Source: Nymphaea colorata (Eukaryota; Streptophyta; Magnoliopsida; Nymphaeales; Nymphaeaceae). From it: a stretch of 64,000 nt of DNA. Positions 1 to 15,549 of this stretch are shown one piece after another (the first letter of the stretch is position 1; each line of letters starts with the position of its first letter). A program made the position numbers and the translations under genes. The stretch covers positions 1,682,704 through 1,746,703 of the forward strand of contig NC_045139.1 of assembly GCF_008831285.2 (NCBI RefSeq). Direction: 5' to 3'. Under the pieces are notes generated by a model. The model was not told the origin of the DNA, made no database searches, and saw nothing but the letters and a program-made list of their open reading frames with translations.

Positions 1-1729
1 AACTTTCAAGACATTAAAGAAGGGTGAGTTGGTGGTCTTTCTTTTTATACATGTACTATCCTTTTTGAAAAAAAAAAATTCTTTATCTTCAAAGCATTAT
101 AGGAGGAAAGCACATTACACCTATGTTGAAAATAGCCCAGTATCAACACTTAGTTAAAAAATAAAAATAAAAAAAACCTGCCTAAAAAGTTCTTATGAAA
201 AAGGGTTTGATGGGTCAAATCAATTCATTATGCCAAGTATGGAGCCTTGGGTTTGGGCAGGATACCTGATATCCAATTTTGGGTCAAATCGAGCTGGGTC
301 ACAAACCCGGCAATTACCCAATCGAGCCAGACTTGCTTTTATTAGAATAAGACCAGTCCCGCTCAACTGGCCCAATGCCCAACCTTACTCAAAGGACATA
401 ATGCAACTAGGGGTAAAGTTTCTCACATTCAAGAGGTATTAGGTTTGAATTTTGTGGTCAGTAATCACTGTCACATTCATGTGAGTTATTCTTTTAAACT
501 GCAAATGATGTAAATACGATACCTAAACTGAAGAATACTGAAGTAAGTCGAAACCTTAAAGACATGGGCATAACCTATTAAATTTTATGCTTAAGTGGCC
601 CTAAACAAAGAATGGAAAAAAAAAAAATATCTACTTCAAAATCTTATAGTGACAAAATTAGATCCTCCATGTTGAGGAAGGTTGCAAGGAACAGAATCCA
701 CATTTGGGCTCAATTCAGGTCCTTCGAACTCTAATGCTCTGATGTGATAAGAAAACCCACAGTTGACTAAGACATCTATTTTTATGAATTTTTAATTTTG
801 CTTTCAGGTAAAAAAATTTTAGGTGTGATATTTTACTTTGCATTGTACGAGTTTGAGTAATATGATCTCAAACTCAATTAAGCATTTTAAATCAATTTCA
901 GGATCTTGGGATGACTAAACGGACCACTTCGGTTAATTGGTCTACTTCAAAAATAGGTGTGATGTCATGAAGTTCTTAACTTGTAAGGTTTGCTTAAGTG
1001 CATAGTTTTTTAATATTATTTTAGAAGTGAGTAGGAAGAATATTTCATTTTACTCCCCGATTGTGATCCAAAGACCTCGCCTATTTTTCTTCGTCCCCTC
1101 CTAGTGTACTAGGTTTGCTTTTAGTGACTTGGGATGACATCTTACCAAGAGCCAAAAAAATTTATGTCAGAGAGGCCAAACTATAGTTTCAAAATTATTA
1201 ATTATTTTAATTATTTTGATTATTTTTAATTATTTTTCAAAAATATTTTAAAATTTTGACATTATTTTTGTACATTTTCTGATTGTTTTTGTTTTTCTTG
1301 GATATGTGTTTAAGATTCTCATTGCAAATTTATGAAAGGGTGTGAGATGTGGTCTATGGACAAAAGGGAGTAAGGATTAAAAGTTATGTTGCAAGCTTTG
1401 GTAAAATTATTCTTATATTTTTACTTTTCAAAAATAAAAATTGGCATAATATGTATAACTACCAGCCCATTAAATTTGTAGAAGTGCTTTTCATTGGAAA
1501 TTAATAGAAGCGCTTGTAGAATATATAAGAAAAAAAACGAAAGTGTTGGAAAACATCACGCAAGAAATTCATGAAATTCCAAAATAAACCATGTAAAATA
1601 AAAAAACTTAATGGGGAATGAGTTTCTCAGTAATTTTGAGGGAAACGCGAGTGTGGCCAAGAGGCAGAACTGAAAATCATTTTTTGACTTTTCCAAAGTT
1701 TTCATTCGAATATGAATATGTTGATTCAG
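1..1729. other. AT-rich intergenic DNA, no gene seen
   Basis: No reading frame here looks like a conserved protein. A short stretch near 660-725 resembles blocks at 3120-3190, 3575-3640, 3735-3775 and 12060-12130 (shared core CTCCATGTTCAGGAAGGTTG and variants), so a low-copy dispersed repeat reaches into this part. Otherwise nothing is recognisable. Confidence 0.5.
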
Positions 1730-1925
1730 GCCGATTGTGACGACATTGACAAGGATAAAATATTCTTTTTTCCAAAATTCATTTTCTCTCAAAGGGCACT
1801 TTAACTTTGCTCTGTTATATACTTATATGGTTGGCACATTTATACAAACTAAAAGGGAAAATAAGGCGGCCCTTCAACTTCCAGCTGCGCCCACAAATTT
1901 AGAAATAAAATTTTCCTGATATGAA
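1730..1925. repeat. Duplicated intergenic block (partner 11475-11665)
   Basis: The stretch beginning near the GATTGTGACGACATTGACAA motif and running to the TTTTCCTGATATG motif is matched with few changes at 11475-11665. The similarity resumes between about 2950-3860 here and 11700-12340 there. This shows an old segmental duplication joining the left edge of the window to the DNA just upstream of the NBS fragment at 12342. Confidence 0.7.
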
Positions 1926-2812
1926 AAAGAAAAAAATAGTTCTGATCTACAAATTTAGATAATAAACTTTTTTATGGGTCTGTGTGAGCAACCGCCCTCA
2001 CAGGCCCACGCCTACACCTACATTGCCACTGCTCTAAATAGGTAATAAAATGATTGAGAGGCAATAACAGGTAAATATATAAAATTTGCTGGTAAAAGTG
2101 TAGCGTGAGGTCGTGCCTCTGAAGTTGAGAGACACGTTACAAAATTTTTTGATGTACTGCTTCTGCAAAATGTTCCTGCCTTTTACGGGCTTTGCCAAAA
2201 GTTGTTCCAGTATTAGATTTTGGTAAGACTTTTGCAAATTATCAATAATTAATAACTAAAGATTTGCCTTGTTTGTACTAACAAGTCATTAGCCAAATTT
2301 GCATTTGCAAGACGGATAATGATCTCCAAGGAGGTTACCGGCACAGCCAGCGTGAAGGCAGGTGGGCAGCTTGTCTTCGTCTCGAATTTCTAGAGCATCG
2401 ATGTCCGGTGTTGTGAAAATGAAGTACCCATATGCAAGCTGAAGTATAGTTGGTCTTACCTGAGACACTTCTGAACTTTAAGAGGATAATAGGAAGGTTG
2501 AGAGTTTTAATCTTTTTTCATGGGCACACATTAGAAGCAGCTTCCTATTGTGTGCTTAAGTGAAAGCCAGACATGAGTGCATCATCATTAGTAACCAAAA
2601 GATGTTTGTGTTAATTGTCCACAAATTAAACTTGAACAAGTTAATTAAATATTGATCCCTTACAAGCTTTTCTCGAGTTTTTGTAGTAGAGTCTGCGTCC
2701 CCAACATCATTCTCAACCCATCTTCAAAAGTCTCTTCATCCCCACCATCAGTTGACAATCCCTCTTCCTTCTACGTGCATGCGCACACCCACACACACTC
2801 TCTCTCTGCGCA

Positions 2813-2822
<10 letters not shown>

Positions 2823-2855
<33 letters not shown>
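2823..2855. repeat. (TA)n microsatellite
   Basis: An uninterrupted TA dinucleotide tract of about 33 bases preceded by CA/TG-rich sequence. No gene is associated with it. Confidence 0.95.
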
Positions 2856-2858
<3 letters not shown>

Positions 2859-2939
2859 GACTGACCACCAGTTAAGCTGCTTTATATATTGATTTCCAAA
2901 GTTGTTTGCCACACGAAGAGTTAAGAAGAGTTACTAAAA

Positions 2940-3870
2940 TTCTTTTATTGATTCCAGCAATAATAAATTGATTATCGTCTTGTGCTGTGCCAATTGCTTA
3001 ATAATTAGTTCAATATGTTGACACACCTTTAAAACCCTAGTGACATATGGGTGTGACTTTAGGAATTTTATACCAAAGATAGTTTCCCTTAAATTATCAC
3101 TAGAAAAAAAAGTTTGAAATCCAGATTCCCCATGTTCAGGAACGTTGATGCAACCCAAACAGGATCCACGTTGAGCTAAGTTTTTATTGTACCAAATCTC
3201 TATCTGTGCTGTTGAGAGATCCTGATCTAAATGGATATTTGAATGATATCGAAAGAAGAAGCTACATTTGAGCTTAGGGATGTTAATGGTTCAAAAATAA
3301 CTCGATATTAAAGCTGATTCCGAACCATAATGGTTTGACTTGATAAAAAAAACCTATGTTTGACTACTAATCACATTTGAATTTAATAATATCCAATGGT
3401 GGTAAACATGATACTTAAATTTAAGGATGTACCGTAGGTTCATCCAAACACCGAGTCAAATGCTTAGAAGCTTATGGGTATGACTTTAAGGATTACACCG
3501 AAGGCAGTCAACATAAATAAACATTAAAAAAAAAAGTTTGAACCTGGATTTCTCATATATCGGAGATGAAGTCTGGATCCTCCATGTTCAGGAAGGTTGA
3601 CGACATAACCTGAAGCAAGTCAAAACATTTGAGGTACACAAGTACGAGTTAAGGATTTTATGCCCAAGGCAATTCCTCAAAAATAAACACTAGAAAAAAA
3701 CAAAAGGTTTGGACCTCAAATTCTCATGCATGACGAAATCCAGATCCTCCATGTTCAGGACGGTTGGTGCGACTGGATATTTGATGAGATCACATTTGAA
3801 TTTAATAATTGTTTTTATGAATTTTCAATTTGCTTTCCTGTATAAATTTTGGGTGTGACATTTAATTTTG
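2940..3870. repeat. Internally repetitive block, duplicated at 11700-12340
   Basis: Several related sub-blocks share the phrase AGATCCTCCATGTTCAGGA and the phrase TGACTAGCAATCACATTTGAATT with variants. The order is kept in the 11700-12340 copy, where the block runs directly into an NBS exon fragment. It appears to be repetitive flanking DNA of the NLR duplication units. No protein is encoded. Confidence 0.6.
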
Positions 3871-4034
3871 CATTATTCCCCCCACACCCCAAATTAAATT
3901 AAGACAGGATGATGGGGACAAACTGATTATAGAATTAGAGTCTAAATCAGTTGGCAGCCCATCGACATGTTAAAGAAGACGAACTGGAGATTTTTATTCA
4001 GTCAATCAGCTACCGGCCTTCCTTCACGTCTAAC

Positions 4035-4110
4035 TAATATTCGAGTTATTGGAGGACGCACACTCAGAAGAGAAGCTAGAAGAATTCAAAGTAGGCACAC
4101 GAAACTGCTG
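4035..4110 (+). pseudogene. Coding-like fragment recurring upstream of TIR exons
   Basis: Reads NIRVIGGRTLRREARRI in one frame. The same peptide, slightly changed, recurs at 17455-17530 and 38820-38990, each time upstream of a TNL TIR exon. In the longer copies it is followed by a second conserved peptide (EVIRLLNIYVNVNESREWDK) that also appears at 5230-5350 and 36520-36630. I do not recognise the parent protein. It looks like a decayed gene piece carried within the TNL duplication unit. Confidence 0.4.
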
Positions 4111-4139
4111 AATGAGTCGATGCTCTTCTTCAAGGTGAA

Positions 4140-4242
4140 ATGGAAGAAACATCGTCATCCTCTGCAAAATTTGAGTTTGACTTATTTTTGAGCTTCAAAG
4201 GGACGGGCACTGGAAAGAAATTTACCGGCCGTCTCTATGATT
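4140..4242 (+). pseudogene. TIR exon stub (first ~34 residues) of a TNL
   Basis: The ATG at 4140 opens a frame MEETSSSSAKFEFDLFLSF followed by KKFTGRLYD, the start of the TIR domain seen intact at 8473, 18168 and 28416. Similarity stops at about 4242, where the dispersed repeat that begins with TGTGCATCTTTTGTGTACA takes over. Everything after the first TIR helix is missing, including the catalytic glutamate region. Substitutions in the conserved FRGADTRKGF stretch (here FKGTGTGKKF) also suggest decay. It cannot encode a functional TIR domain. Confidence 0.85.
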
Positions 4243-4677
4243 TGTGCATCTTTTGTGTACAAAATATTGTGTACATAATGACCAAAATATTCTTGAAAAA
4301 CCTACAAAAAAAATTTTTAGAAGGACGCTTAATTATCGAGTTATATGCCTTTGTCAGCATCCTATGCTCGGTCCACTTAATTATCGAGTTGGGTTCGACC
4401 GTCAACTTTATACCCGTTGGATATCTAGTTCGATGTCCACCCATATTTGAAATTCTTAATATTTCATATTTTAATACTTCATAAACCCTTAGCAACTACC
4501 TGAAAGCTTATGAGAGTGATCGGCGACATATGAACAGTTTATAAGGGTATTATTGACAACACAAGAAGAGCATCTAAGAGAGTCTGGGAGATGCACCAAA
4601 AGTTTTTAAATAATCCAATTGCTAGTGCCACGTGCCTATCAATATATATCGGGCCAATCAAATAGTCAACTACCTAT

Positions 4678-4716
<39 letters not shown>
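4243..4716. repeat. Dispersed repeat with (AT)n end
   Basis: The left part (TGTGTACATAATGACCAAAA) recurs at about 6297-6350, 12990-13045 and 37298-37345. The right part (CGTCAACTTTATACCCGTTGGA onwards, with GGAGATGCACCAAAAGTTTT) recurs at 7430-7740, 13770-14080 and 37450-37520. It ends in an (AT)n run at 4681-4716. Orientation is the same in all copies. Family unknown. Confidence 0.75.
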
Positions 4717-4718
<2 letters not shown>

Positions 4719-5097
4719 TTTTTTTGTCCTTGGAGGCAACATGGGCATGCATCTTTTTTTGTCATTAAGGGCTCGGACAGGTGAAATTTAACTTACCATG
4801 GTAAATTTTTTAAAAAAAATTTACTGGATAAAATTTCACCCCCATTACTTAGATCTATCACGATCTTCATTTCGTGATCTTTACCATACATCATAATCTC
4901 CTCGGCGTCATCATCAATGCCACCATCTAACGCGCGGCTATGTTGCATCATTTGTTTATTGTTTTCAGTTCTATGTTATGCCGTTAGAGTCTACGACAAT
5001 TCTGGAGCACAGAGCAGGTCCTTGTCAGTTGTCTCTGGAGTTTAGAAATGCGTTACAAAGTTTTCCTTACGTGTACTAGCAAGTTCATTACCCAAAT

Positions 5098-5419
5098 TTG
5101 CATTTCCAAGACACAACCAAAATCACCATACGTTATAAGCAGCTTCCGGTCGTGTGCTTAAAAGTGGAAGCCAGGAAAATGGGTTCATCGTCGTTTGGCA
5201 ATAAAAAGGATGTTTGTGTTAATTTTCTACAAATTAAACTCGAACAAGTTATTTCAGAAATTAACCCTATTCTTGAACTTGTTAGATTGCTAAATATTTA
5301 TGTTAATGTAAATGAAGGTAGAGAATGGGATAAAATTGATCCTGACAAATAAGTTTTTAATTTAGGTTTCTTATTCTCTGATTTATGTTGTTCTGATTTT
5401 TTTTTTCTGCTTCGCCCTT
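5098..5419 (+). repeat. Left half of a segmental duplication (partner 36410-36700)
   Basis: Matches 36410-36700 and more weakly 17100-17290 and 17590-17750. It includes an 84-codon open frame at 5098-5352 with the recurrent peptide LLNIYVNVNE-REWDK. The equivalent frame is broken in the other copies, so it is more likely a gene relic than a live small protein. The duplication continues on the far side of the inserted element at 5428-5788. Confidence 0.65.
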
Positions 5420-5427
5420 TTGTATAT

Positions 5428-5788
5428 TTGCCTGGGCACCGGGCCGGGTCGTCGCCGGGTATCCGATACCCGGCCCGACATGGGCTCGGGTCCAGGCCCA
5501 ACAAAAATGGTTATCGGGCTGGTCCTATCAGGCCCAGCCCGGCCCGGTACTTTAACGGGTCGGATTCGGGCTTGAAATTTTGCCCGTCGACGGGCCCATT
5601 TTTTCGATCCGGTCAGTTAAAAAACGGGTCGGGTGGGTCCTGGGCATAAAATCAAGCCCGGTGCCCGATATATTATCAGGCCCGCCTGGCCCGATTACTA
5701 ACGGGTCGGGCTGACTTGATAGAATTACCGGTCCAAACTTGAACATTTTTATGGGGCCGGGCCAGCCTGGACGGATGCCCAGCACTAT
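5428..5788. mobile_element. hAT-like non-autonomous element with 8-bp duplication
   Basis: A GC-rich 361-bp segment packed with GGGCCGGGC-type words lies in AT-rich DNA. It starts TTGCCTGGGCA and ends with the reverse complement of ATAGTGCTGGGCA, so the ends are imperfectly inverted. It is flanked by TTGTATAT (5420-5427) and CTGTATAT (5789-5796), seven of eight bases alike. The paralogous block at 36695-36702 has the same flank (CTGTATAT) only once and no insert, an empty site. An 8-bp duplication and GGGC-type ends fit the hAT superfamily. No transposase is encoded. Confidence 0.65.
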
Positions 5789-5796
5789 CTGTATAT

Positions 5797-8472
<2,676 letters not shown>

Positions 8473-8954
8473 ATGGAAGAAGCATCGTCATCGTCAGGAA
8501 AATTTGAGTTTGATGTATTTTTGAGCTTCAGAGGGGCGGACACTCGAAAGGGGTTTACCAGCCATCTCTATGATCGCCTGAAGCTTCACGGCATCTCGGC
8601 CTTCATGGACAGTGATGTCCTCCAAAGAGGCCAAGAGATCAATAAATTGCTGGACTACATCGAGCGGTCCATGATCTTCATGCCCATCTTTTCAAAGGGG
8701 TATGCGGAGTCGAGATGGTGTTTGAAGGAGATCACCATGATGGTGGCATGCCAGAGGCTTATCATTCCTGTGTTCTTCGACGTAGAACCTGCGGAGGTTC
8801 GTGATCAGATCAAACATTTCGCTCCAGCTTTTGAACGACACAAAAGGGATGCCAACATGGACCAGCAGGAGGTGAGAAATTGGAGGCGCGCCTTGAAGAC
8901 AGTGGGCGAGTTAAGTGGTTTCCATCTCAAGAACGACACCATTGGGTATGAAAA

Positions 8955-8994
<40 letters not shown>

Positions 8995-9397
8995 AAGGAA
9001 TTGTTTGTAAAATTGGAGACACGTAGTTGGCCACCTTCGTTTTTTCCGCAACTTCGGATTTATATATGTTCGCAAAAGATTTTCTTGTGTTTTAAATGGT
9101 GATGGTTTGCTAGGATATAGTACGACAAGATTAAAAGAATGATAAAAAAGGTAAATATTTAAAAATAAAAAATTTAAGAAAAATTAAAGTACGTGAGAAA
9201 CTAATAACGCAAATAAGTTCGTAAAAAATAAAAATTTAAAAATGAAAACAAGCCGTTTGGCATTAAAAAAACCGTTTAAAAATGAAGAAAGGGAATACGT
9301 TTTGGTGTTCTTTTTTTAAAAGGGCTTTCTAAGGTTTGAATGGGTGACTTATTTATCAATTTTTTTCTCCTTTTAAAGACAAACACATTTGTCGTGA

Positions 9398-9435
<38 letters not shown>

Positions 9436-10465
9436 GATTTCTGTGGTGTTGTATGTGCCGAATACTGCCAAATGGTTTAAAAATTGAAAATCTGCCAATA
9501 AACAGTCTTATATGAACATTAGCGACGATCTATGATCTACAAACAGTTTATGTACAATTCATGGTGCTTTTATGGATGGATTTTTAATTTTTAGCTATCC
9601 ATAACAGCATATTAAAATAGAAAACAGTCGTAGAAAAGTACTTTAGTTCCTACATTGTTCTAATTTGATAATTTCCATTGTGCAAAAGAAGTTTCCACCT
9701 ATGAACATCATCTGCCTCATGATTTCTACTTTTTGTAGAGAATAATATTTCAAAAAGTAGAGCCTTCAACTTTTTTGATAATCAATGTTCCATTCTAATC
9801 TTTCTCTTTCTTTGGATGGTCATATTAGGGATGAGGCAAAACTAGTTCTTCTCATTGTCAAAAGGTTGCTAAGTGAAGTAAGAAAGCTCCCTTTCCTACT
9901 ACCTCCCGAAGACCTATGGCTAGGTGGCGTTGACGCTCATGTTGAGGAAGTGAAGGAATTACTTAGCAAATCTTGCAGCACTGTAACATTCATTGGCATC
10001 CGTGGGATGAAAGGCATTGGTAAAACAACAATTGCAAAGGCTATTTACAACGACCTATTTCTTGATTTTGAAGCTAGCAGCTGTCTTTTTGATATTGGGG
10101 AAAAGTATCAACGGCACAGAGAGCTGGAGCTACAACGGCAGCTCACTCGTGATATCTTAAAAAGCGATGAACGAATATATAGCGTTGAAGAAGGGAGAAG
10201 CATCATAAAGCACGGAATGAAGGCCAAAAAGGTGTTACTTGTCTTAGATGATGTTGACGACAGTTGCCAAGTAGATGCATTGGCTGGTGGAAGTGATTGG
10301 TTTGGAGATGGAAGTGTGATCTTCATCACAACGACAGACAAGAATGTATTACTAGAATGTGGTCTGAGTGAAGGTCAAATATACAACGCGACTGTGTATC
10401 GTCTTTTGGTATGGGGCCTGAACGAGGTGAAGGAGGCAATAGATACATGGAACTCTGTAACATAA
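8473..10465 (+). pseudogene. TIR-NBS gene truncated after RNBS-B (369-residue potential product)
   Basis: Exons inferred at 8473-8945 and 9829-10465, with GT/AG ends and the same phase-2 junction as the intact paralogues. Exon 1 is a full TIR domain with FDVFLSFRGADTRKGF near residue 13 and the catalytic-type glutamate E86 in SRWCLKEI. Exon 2 has a P-loop GMKGIGKTT at about 217-225 (the paralogues have GMGGIGKTT), kinase-2 VLLVLDDVDD and RNBS-B FITTTDK. After SEGQIYN the sequence departs abruptly from all paralogues and stops about 30 codons later. GLPL, RNBS-D, MHD and LRRs are absent. It could be a decayed TNL or an expressed short TIR-NBS protein, since no stop lies before the breakpoint. 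Intron 1 carries a (TA)n tract near 9400-9432. Confidence 0.8.
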
Positions 10466-11088
10466 AGTTCTATGAATCTACCCCAAATCAACCTGTTGTA
10501 AGTGTCAAACTGCCTTTTATGAACTTCTAGTGCTCCTAGTATTTTTGTTGAAAATCTATCACTTTTACATGCAACTATCAACTTACTTTCTCATAATTAA
10601 ACGAAACATGTGGAAATTGACCATGATTTTATTCATGACAAAAATTATTCAAGGTCAATTAACTACTCAATTTTTAAGCAGCCTTCACTAAGTATTTTGA
10701 CAAACCCACATAAAAAAATCATTATTCACTATTCCAAACTTGGCTCATGGGCTTTCACCATGCCAAGGTTGAAGGATGCATAGGCGATTTGGATGCCACT
10801 GGCAGTCATTTGCACCCAACTCAAATAAATATTCATAACCCGCGTCCATCTGGCTAGCCATGCAGGGGATTGTGAATGGCTTAGTATCATGAAGAGATTG
10901 TTCAGCCTAACGAAGAGTCCACGTTGTCAGTGTTCTCCACGGACCTCCTCTGTAATAAAAGAGGCAATAAATTAAATTTTGCAGTAACTATAGTCGTGTA
11001 GATCATAAATGTAAAAGCTAAAGAAAGAAGAGTAACTATATGAAAGGATTGTGTCACAAGGGACTAAAGCATAATCGGACGGGAGGAC
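10466..11088. other. Unassigned DNA replacing the 3' half of the TNL
   Basis: Unlike the paralogues at 19850-20800 this stretch has no NBS or LRR similarity. No convincing reading frame, terminal repeats or RNA gene were found. It ends at the target-site copy AGGAC of the solo LTR that follows. Confidence 0.4.
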
Positions 11089-11400
11089 TGTTGGTGTATG
11101 GAAGTTGATCCATACTGGACATTCATTTGTAATACCGCGGGAAATTTTTCTTTATGTAAGGGCATATATGTCATTTTGTATAAATGCAGGTTTGCCTAAT
11201 CCTTATGTTTTGAGGATGGCCGCCGCTCGAGAGTGTCTGTTTTGTGTGTTCATAGAAGAGAGAGAATAGAAGAGATCTGTGCGACCGTGAACGTAAGAGA
11301 TTATTGCTTCGAACCACGTAAATCATTGTCTTCTTCCTTGTTGCTTCTAACCCCCTCTTGAAAGTGCGAGAGGAGAGTTTATTGTGTGTTGTTCCTAATA
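11089..11400 (+). mobile_element. Solo LTR (312 bp) with 5-bp target duplication
   Basis: Begins TGTTGGTGTATGG and ends GTTGTTCCTAATA (ancestral CA end changed to TA). The flanking five bases are AGGAC at 11084-11088 and AGGAC at 11401-11405, a perfect target-site duplication. A second copy of the same LTR in the opposite orientation is at 14755-15091. No internal region is present, so an LTR retrotransposon inserted and was then reduced by recombination between its LTRs. Confidence 0.9.
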
Positions 11401-11474
11401 AGGACGGCTCACATATATAAAAGGAGTTTAAGGTTAAAGTTTTGTAGTCCATGTCTCTATTACATTTTCCTACA

Positions 11475-12341
11475 GGACGATTGTGACGACATGGACAAGG
11501 ATAAAAAAAATTTTGAGAAAAGTTTTCTGTTTTCAAAAATTCATTTTAAAACGGGCACATTCTGTTATGGTTGGCACATTTATACAAGCTAAAAGGGAAA
11601 CTAAGGTGGCCCTTCAACTTCCAGCTGCGCCCACAAATTTGGAAATAAATTTGTCCTGATATGCAAACAAAAAAAATTGTCCTGATCTATAAAATGACGA
11701 TTCCAGAAATAATAAATTGATTATCGTTAAATTAATAAATGATATCCTAAAAGGAAGCTACATCTGAGCTTAGAGATGTTAATGGTGGAAAAATAATCCG
11801 ATGTTCAGCTCTTTTTTAACGGCAATGATCTGATGTAATAAGAAAAGCTATGTTTGACTAGCAATCACATTTGAATTTAATAATGTGTAATACTAGCAAA
11901 CACGATATCAGAAGTTGAATGATGTAGCGTAGGTCCATTCAAACCCCCGAAGCAGGTCAAAACATTTGAGGTACAAATTAAGGATTTTATGCCGAAGGCA
12001 ATTCCCTCTAAATAAACATGAGAAAAAAACAAAAGGTTTGGACCTCAAATTCTCATAGGTGACGAAATTCAGATCCTCAATGTTCAGGGCGGTTGAAGCG
12101 ACCGGAACAGGATCGACGTTGGGCTCAGTTTTTAGTGTACCACATCTCTATCTATATTTTGGAGATGAAAAGTCGGATCCTGATCTGAACGGATGTTAAT
12201 GGTTCAAAAATAATCTGCTGTTAACCTGTTTCTGAATAGTAATGGTTTGATTTGATAAGAAAACCTGTGTTTGACTAGCAATCACATTTGAATTTAGTAA
12301 TTGTTATTATGAATTCTCAATTTGCTTTCATGTAAAAATTG
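11475..12341. repeat. Copy of the 1730-3870 intergenic block
   Basis: Collinear with 1730-1925 and then 2950-3870, skipping the middle. It runs without a gap into the NBS remnant at 12342, whose first bases (GGATGAG of the exon) are missing. This suggests the exon was joined to this repeat by a rearrangement. Confidence 0.65.
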
Positions 12342-12808
12342 GCAAAGCTAGTTCTTCTCATTGTCAAAAGGTTGCTAAGTGAAGTAAGAAAGATCCCTTT
12401 CCTACTTCCCCAACACCTAATTGGCACTGATGCTCATGTTCAGAAAGTGAAGAAATTACGTAGGAAATATTGCAGAACTGTGTACAATTCATTGGTATCC
12501 ATGGGATCGGAAGCATTGTAAAACAACAATTGCAAAGGCCATTTACAACGACCTATTTCTTGAGTTTGAAGCTTGCAGCTTTCTTTTTAATATTAGAGAG
12601 AACTTTCAACAGCACAGAGAACTGGAGCTACAACGGCAGCTCACTCGTCAAATCCTCAAAATCGAAGATCCACGAATAGACAGCGTTGAACATGGAAAAA
12701 CAATGATAAGGTTCAAAATGTATTACAAAAGGGTGCTAATTATCTTAGATGATGTTGACGACAGGTACCAAGTAGATGCATTGGCTGGTGGAGGTGATTG
12801 GTTTCGAC
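12342..12808 (+). pseudogene. NBS exon fragment of a TNL, frameshifted
   Basis: Closely related to the start of the NBS exon at 29680. It covers AKLVLLIVKRLLSEVRK through kinase-2 (LIILDDVDDRYQ) to DWF. A one-base insertion before the P-loop (ACTGTGTACAATT) and a one-base loss inside it (AGCATTGTAAAAC) destroy the frame at the nucleotide-binding site. It is cut at about 12808, where the sequence switches to the TNL upstream block (CTACTTGGGTTGTTTGGAAC). No TIR, LRR or splice context remains. Clearly non-functional. Confidence 0.9.
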
Positions 12809-14754
<1,946 letters not shown>

Positions 14755-15091
14755 TGTTAGGAACAACACAATAAACACTCTTCTCGCACTCTCAAGAAGG
14801 GGTTACAAGCAACAAGGAAGAAGACAACGATTTACATGATTCGAAGCAATAATCTCCTACGTCCACGGTCGCACAGATCTCTTGTATTCTCTCTCTTAAA
14901 AGAACACACACACAGACACTCTCAGCAGCGGCCATCCTCAAAACATAAGGATTAGGGCAAACCCGCATTTGTACAAAATGACCCATATGCCCTTACATGA
15001 AGAAAAAATTTCCCTAGCCAACTTACCGCGAAGTTGGATCCGCGGTATTGCAAATGAGTGTCCAGTATAAATCAACTTCCATACACCAACA
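14755..15091 (-). mobile_element. Solo LTR (337 bp), inverted relative to 11089-11400
   Basis: On the minus strand it runs TGTTGGTGTATGG to GTTGTTCCTAACA, with canonical TG...CA ends and terminal inverted TGTTGG/CCTAACA. Flanks are ATGTT at 14750-14754 and ATGTT at 15092-15096, a perfect 5-bp target duplication. It landed between the upstream-type block and DNA homologous to the last TNL intron. Confidence 0.92.
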
Positions 15092-15549
15092 ATGTTTTCT
15101 TGAAGATTCATGATTCAATATCAAACTTATAAGTGTTTTAGGCCAGACGCACAAAGACGGCGACAACACCAGTTTAAAATTTGATGCTAATTAAACAAAT
15201 GCATCAACTTTTTTGCTTTAGGCCACTTGCTTGGACAGCCGAGGGATAAGTTCATCACATTTTGCAGTTTATCCTTCTTGGTAGTTTACTTTCTTTAGAA
15301 GCAAGTTTCCCCATCCACAAATGCTAGTAGTGCAGCCTGTCCAAGAGAGGAGCCTTAATAAAAAAAGTTACCCTACTGACAATTCTAGAAGTTGTTTTAA
15401 GATTCTCTGTTTTGAGATTCTCTTTAATGTATTGCTAATTGTCTGTTTGCTTTTGTTTTTGTGGTTTGCTTTTGTTCCCCAATTTTGTTATATATTTTCT
15501 ATTTTATCGGCTGTTTAATGTATTGCTAACACTATTGCCGGAAAAACAG
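15092..15549 (+). pseudogene. Relic of the last TNL intron
   Basis: 15170-15550 matches 33290-33577, the intron before the final exon of the intact TNL at 28416 (GATAAGTT-ATCACATT, AGTTTACTTTCTTTAGAAGCAAG). It holds the small LINE insertion described separately. The LRR exon that should precede it is gone. Confidence 0.75.
15439..15513 (+). mobile_element. 75-bp LINE 3'-end insertion with 16-bp duplication
   Basis: The 75 bases are flanked by a perfect 16-bp direct repeat, TTTAATGTATTGCTAA, at 15423-15438 and 15514-15529. The paralogous introns have this sequence once. The last ~37 bases (CCCCAATTTTGTTATATATT through TTTTATCGGC) match the 3' end of the LINE at 59981-64000. It is therefore a severely 5'-truncated LINE insertion. 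There is no poly(A). Confidence 0.75.

Noticed and set aside
11070..11090. Purine tract (GGACGGGAGGAC) before the LTR at 11089, suggesting a 3' LTR of a larger element
   Set aside because: The last five bases, AGGAC, are repeated exactly after the LTR, so they are target-site sequence. This is a solo LTR with no internal region.
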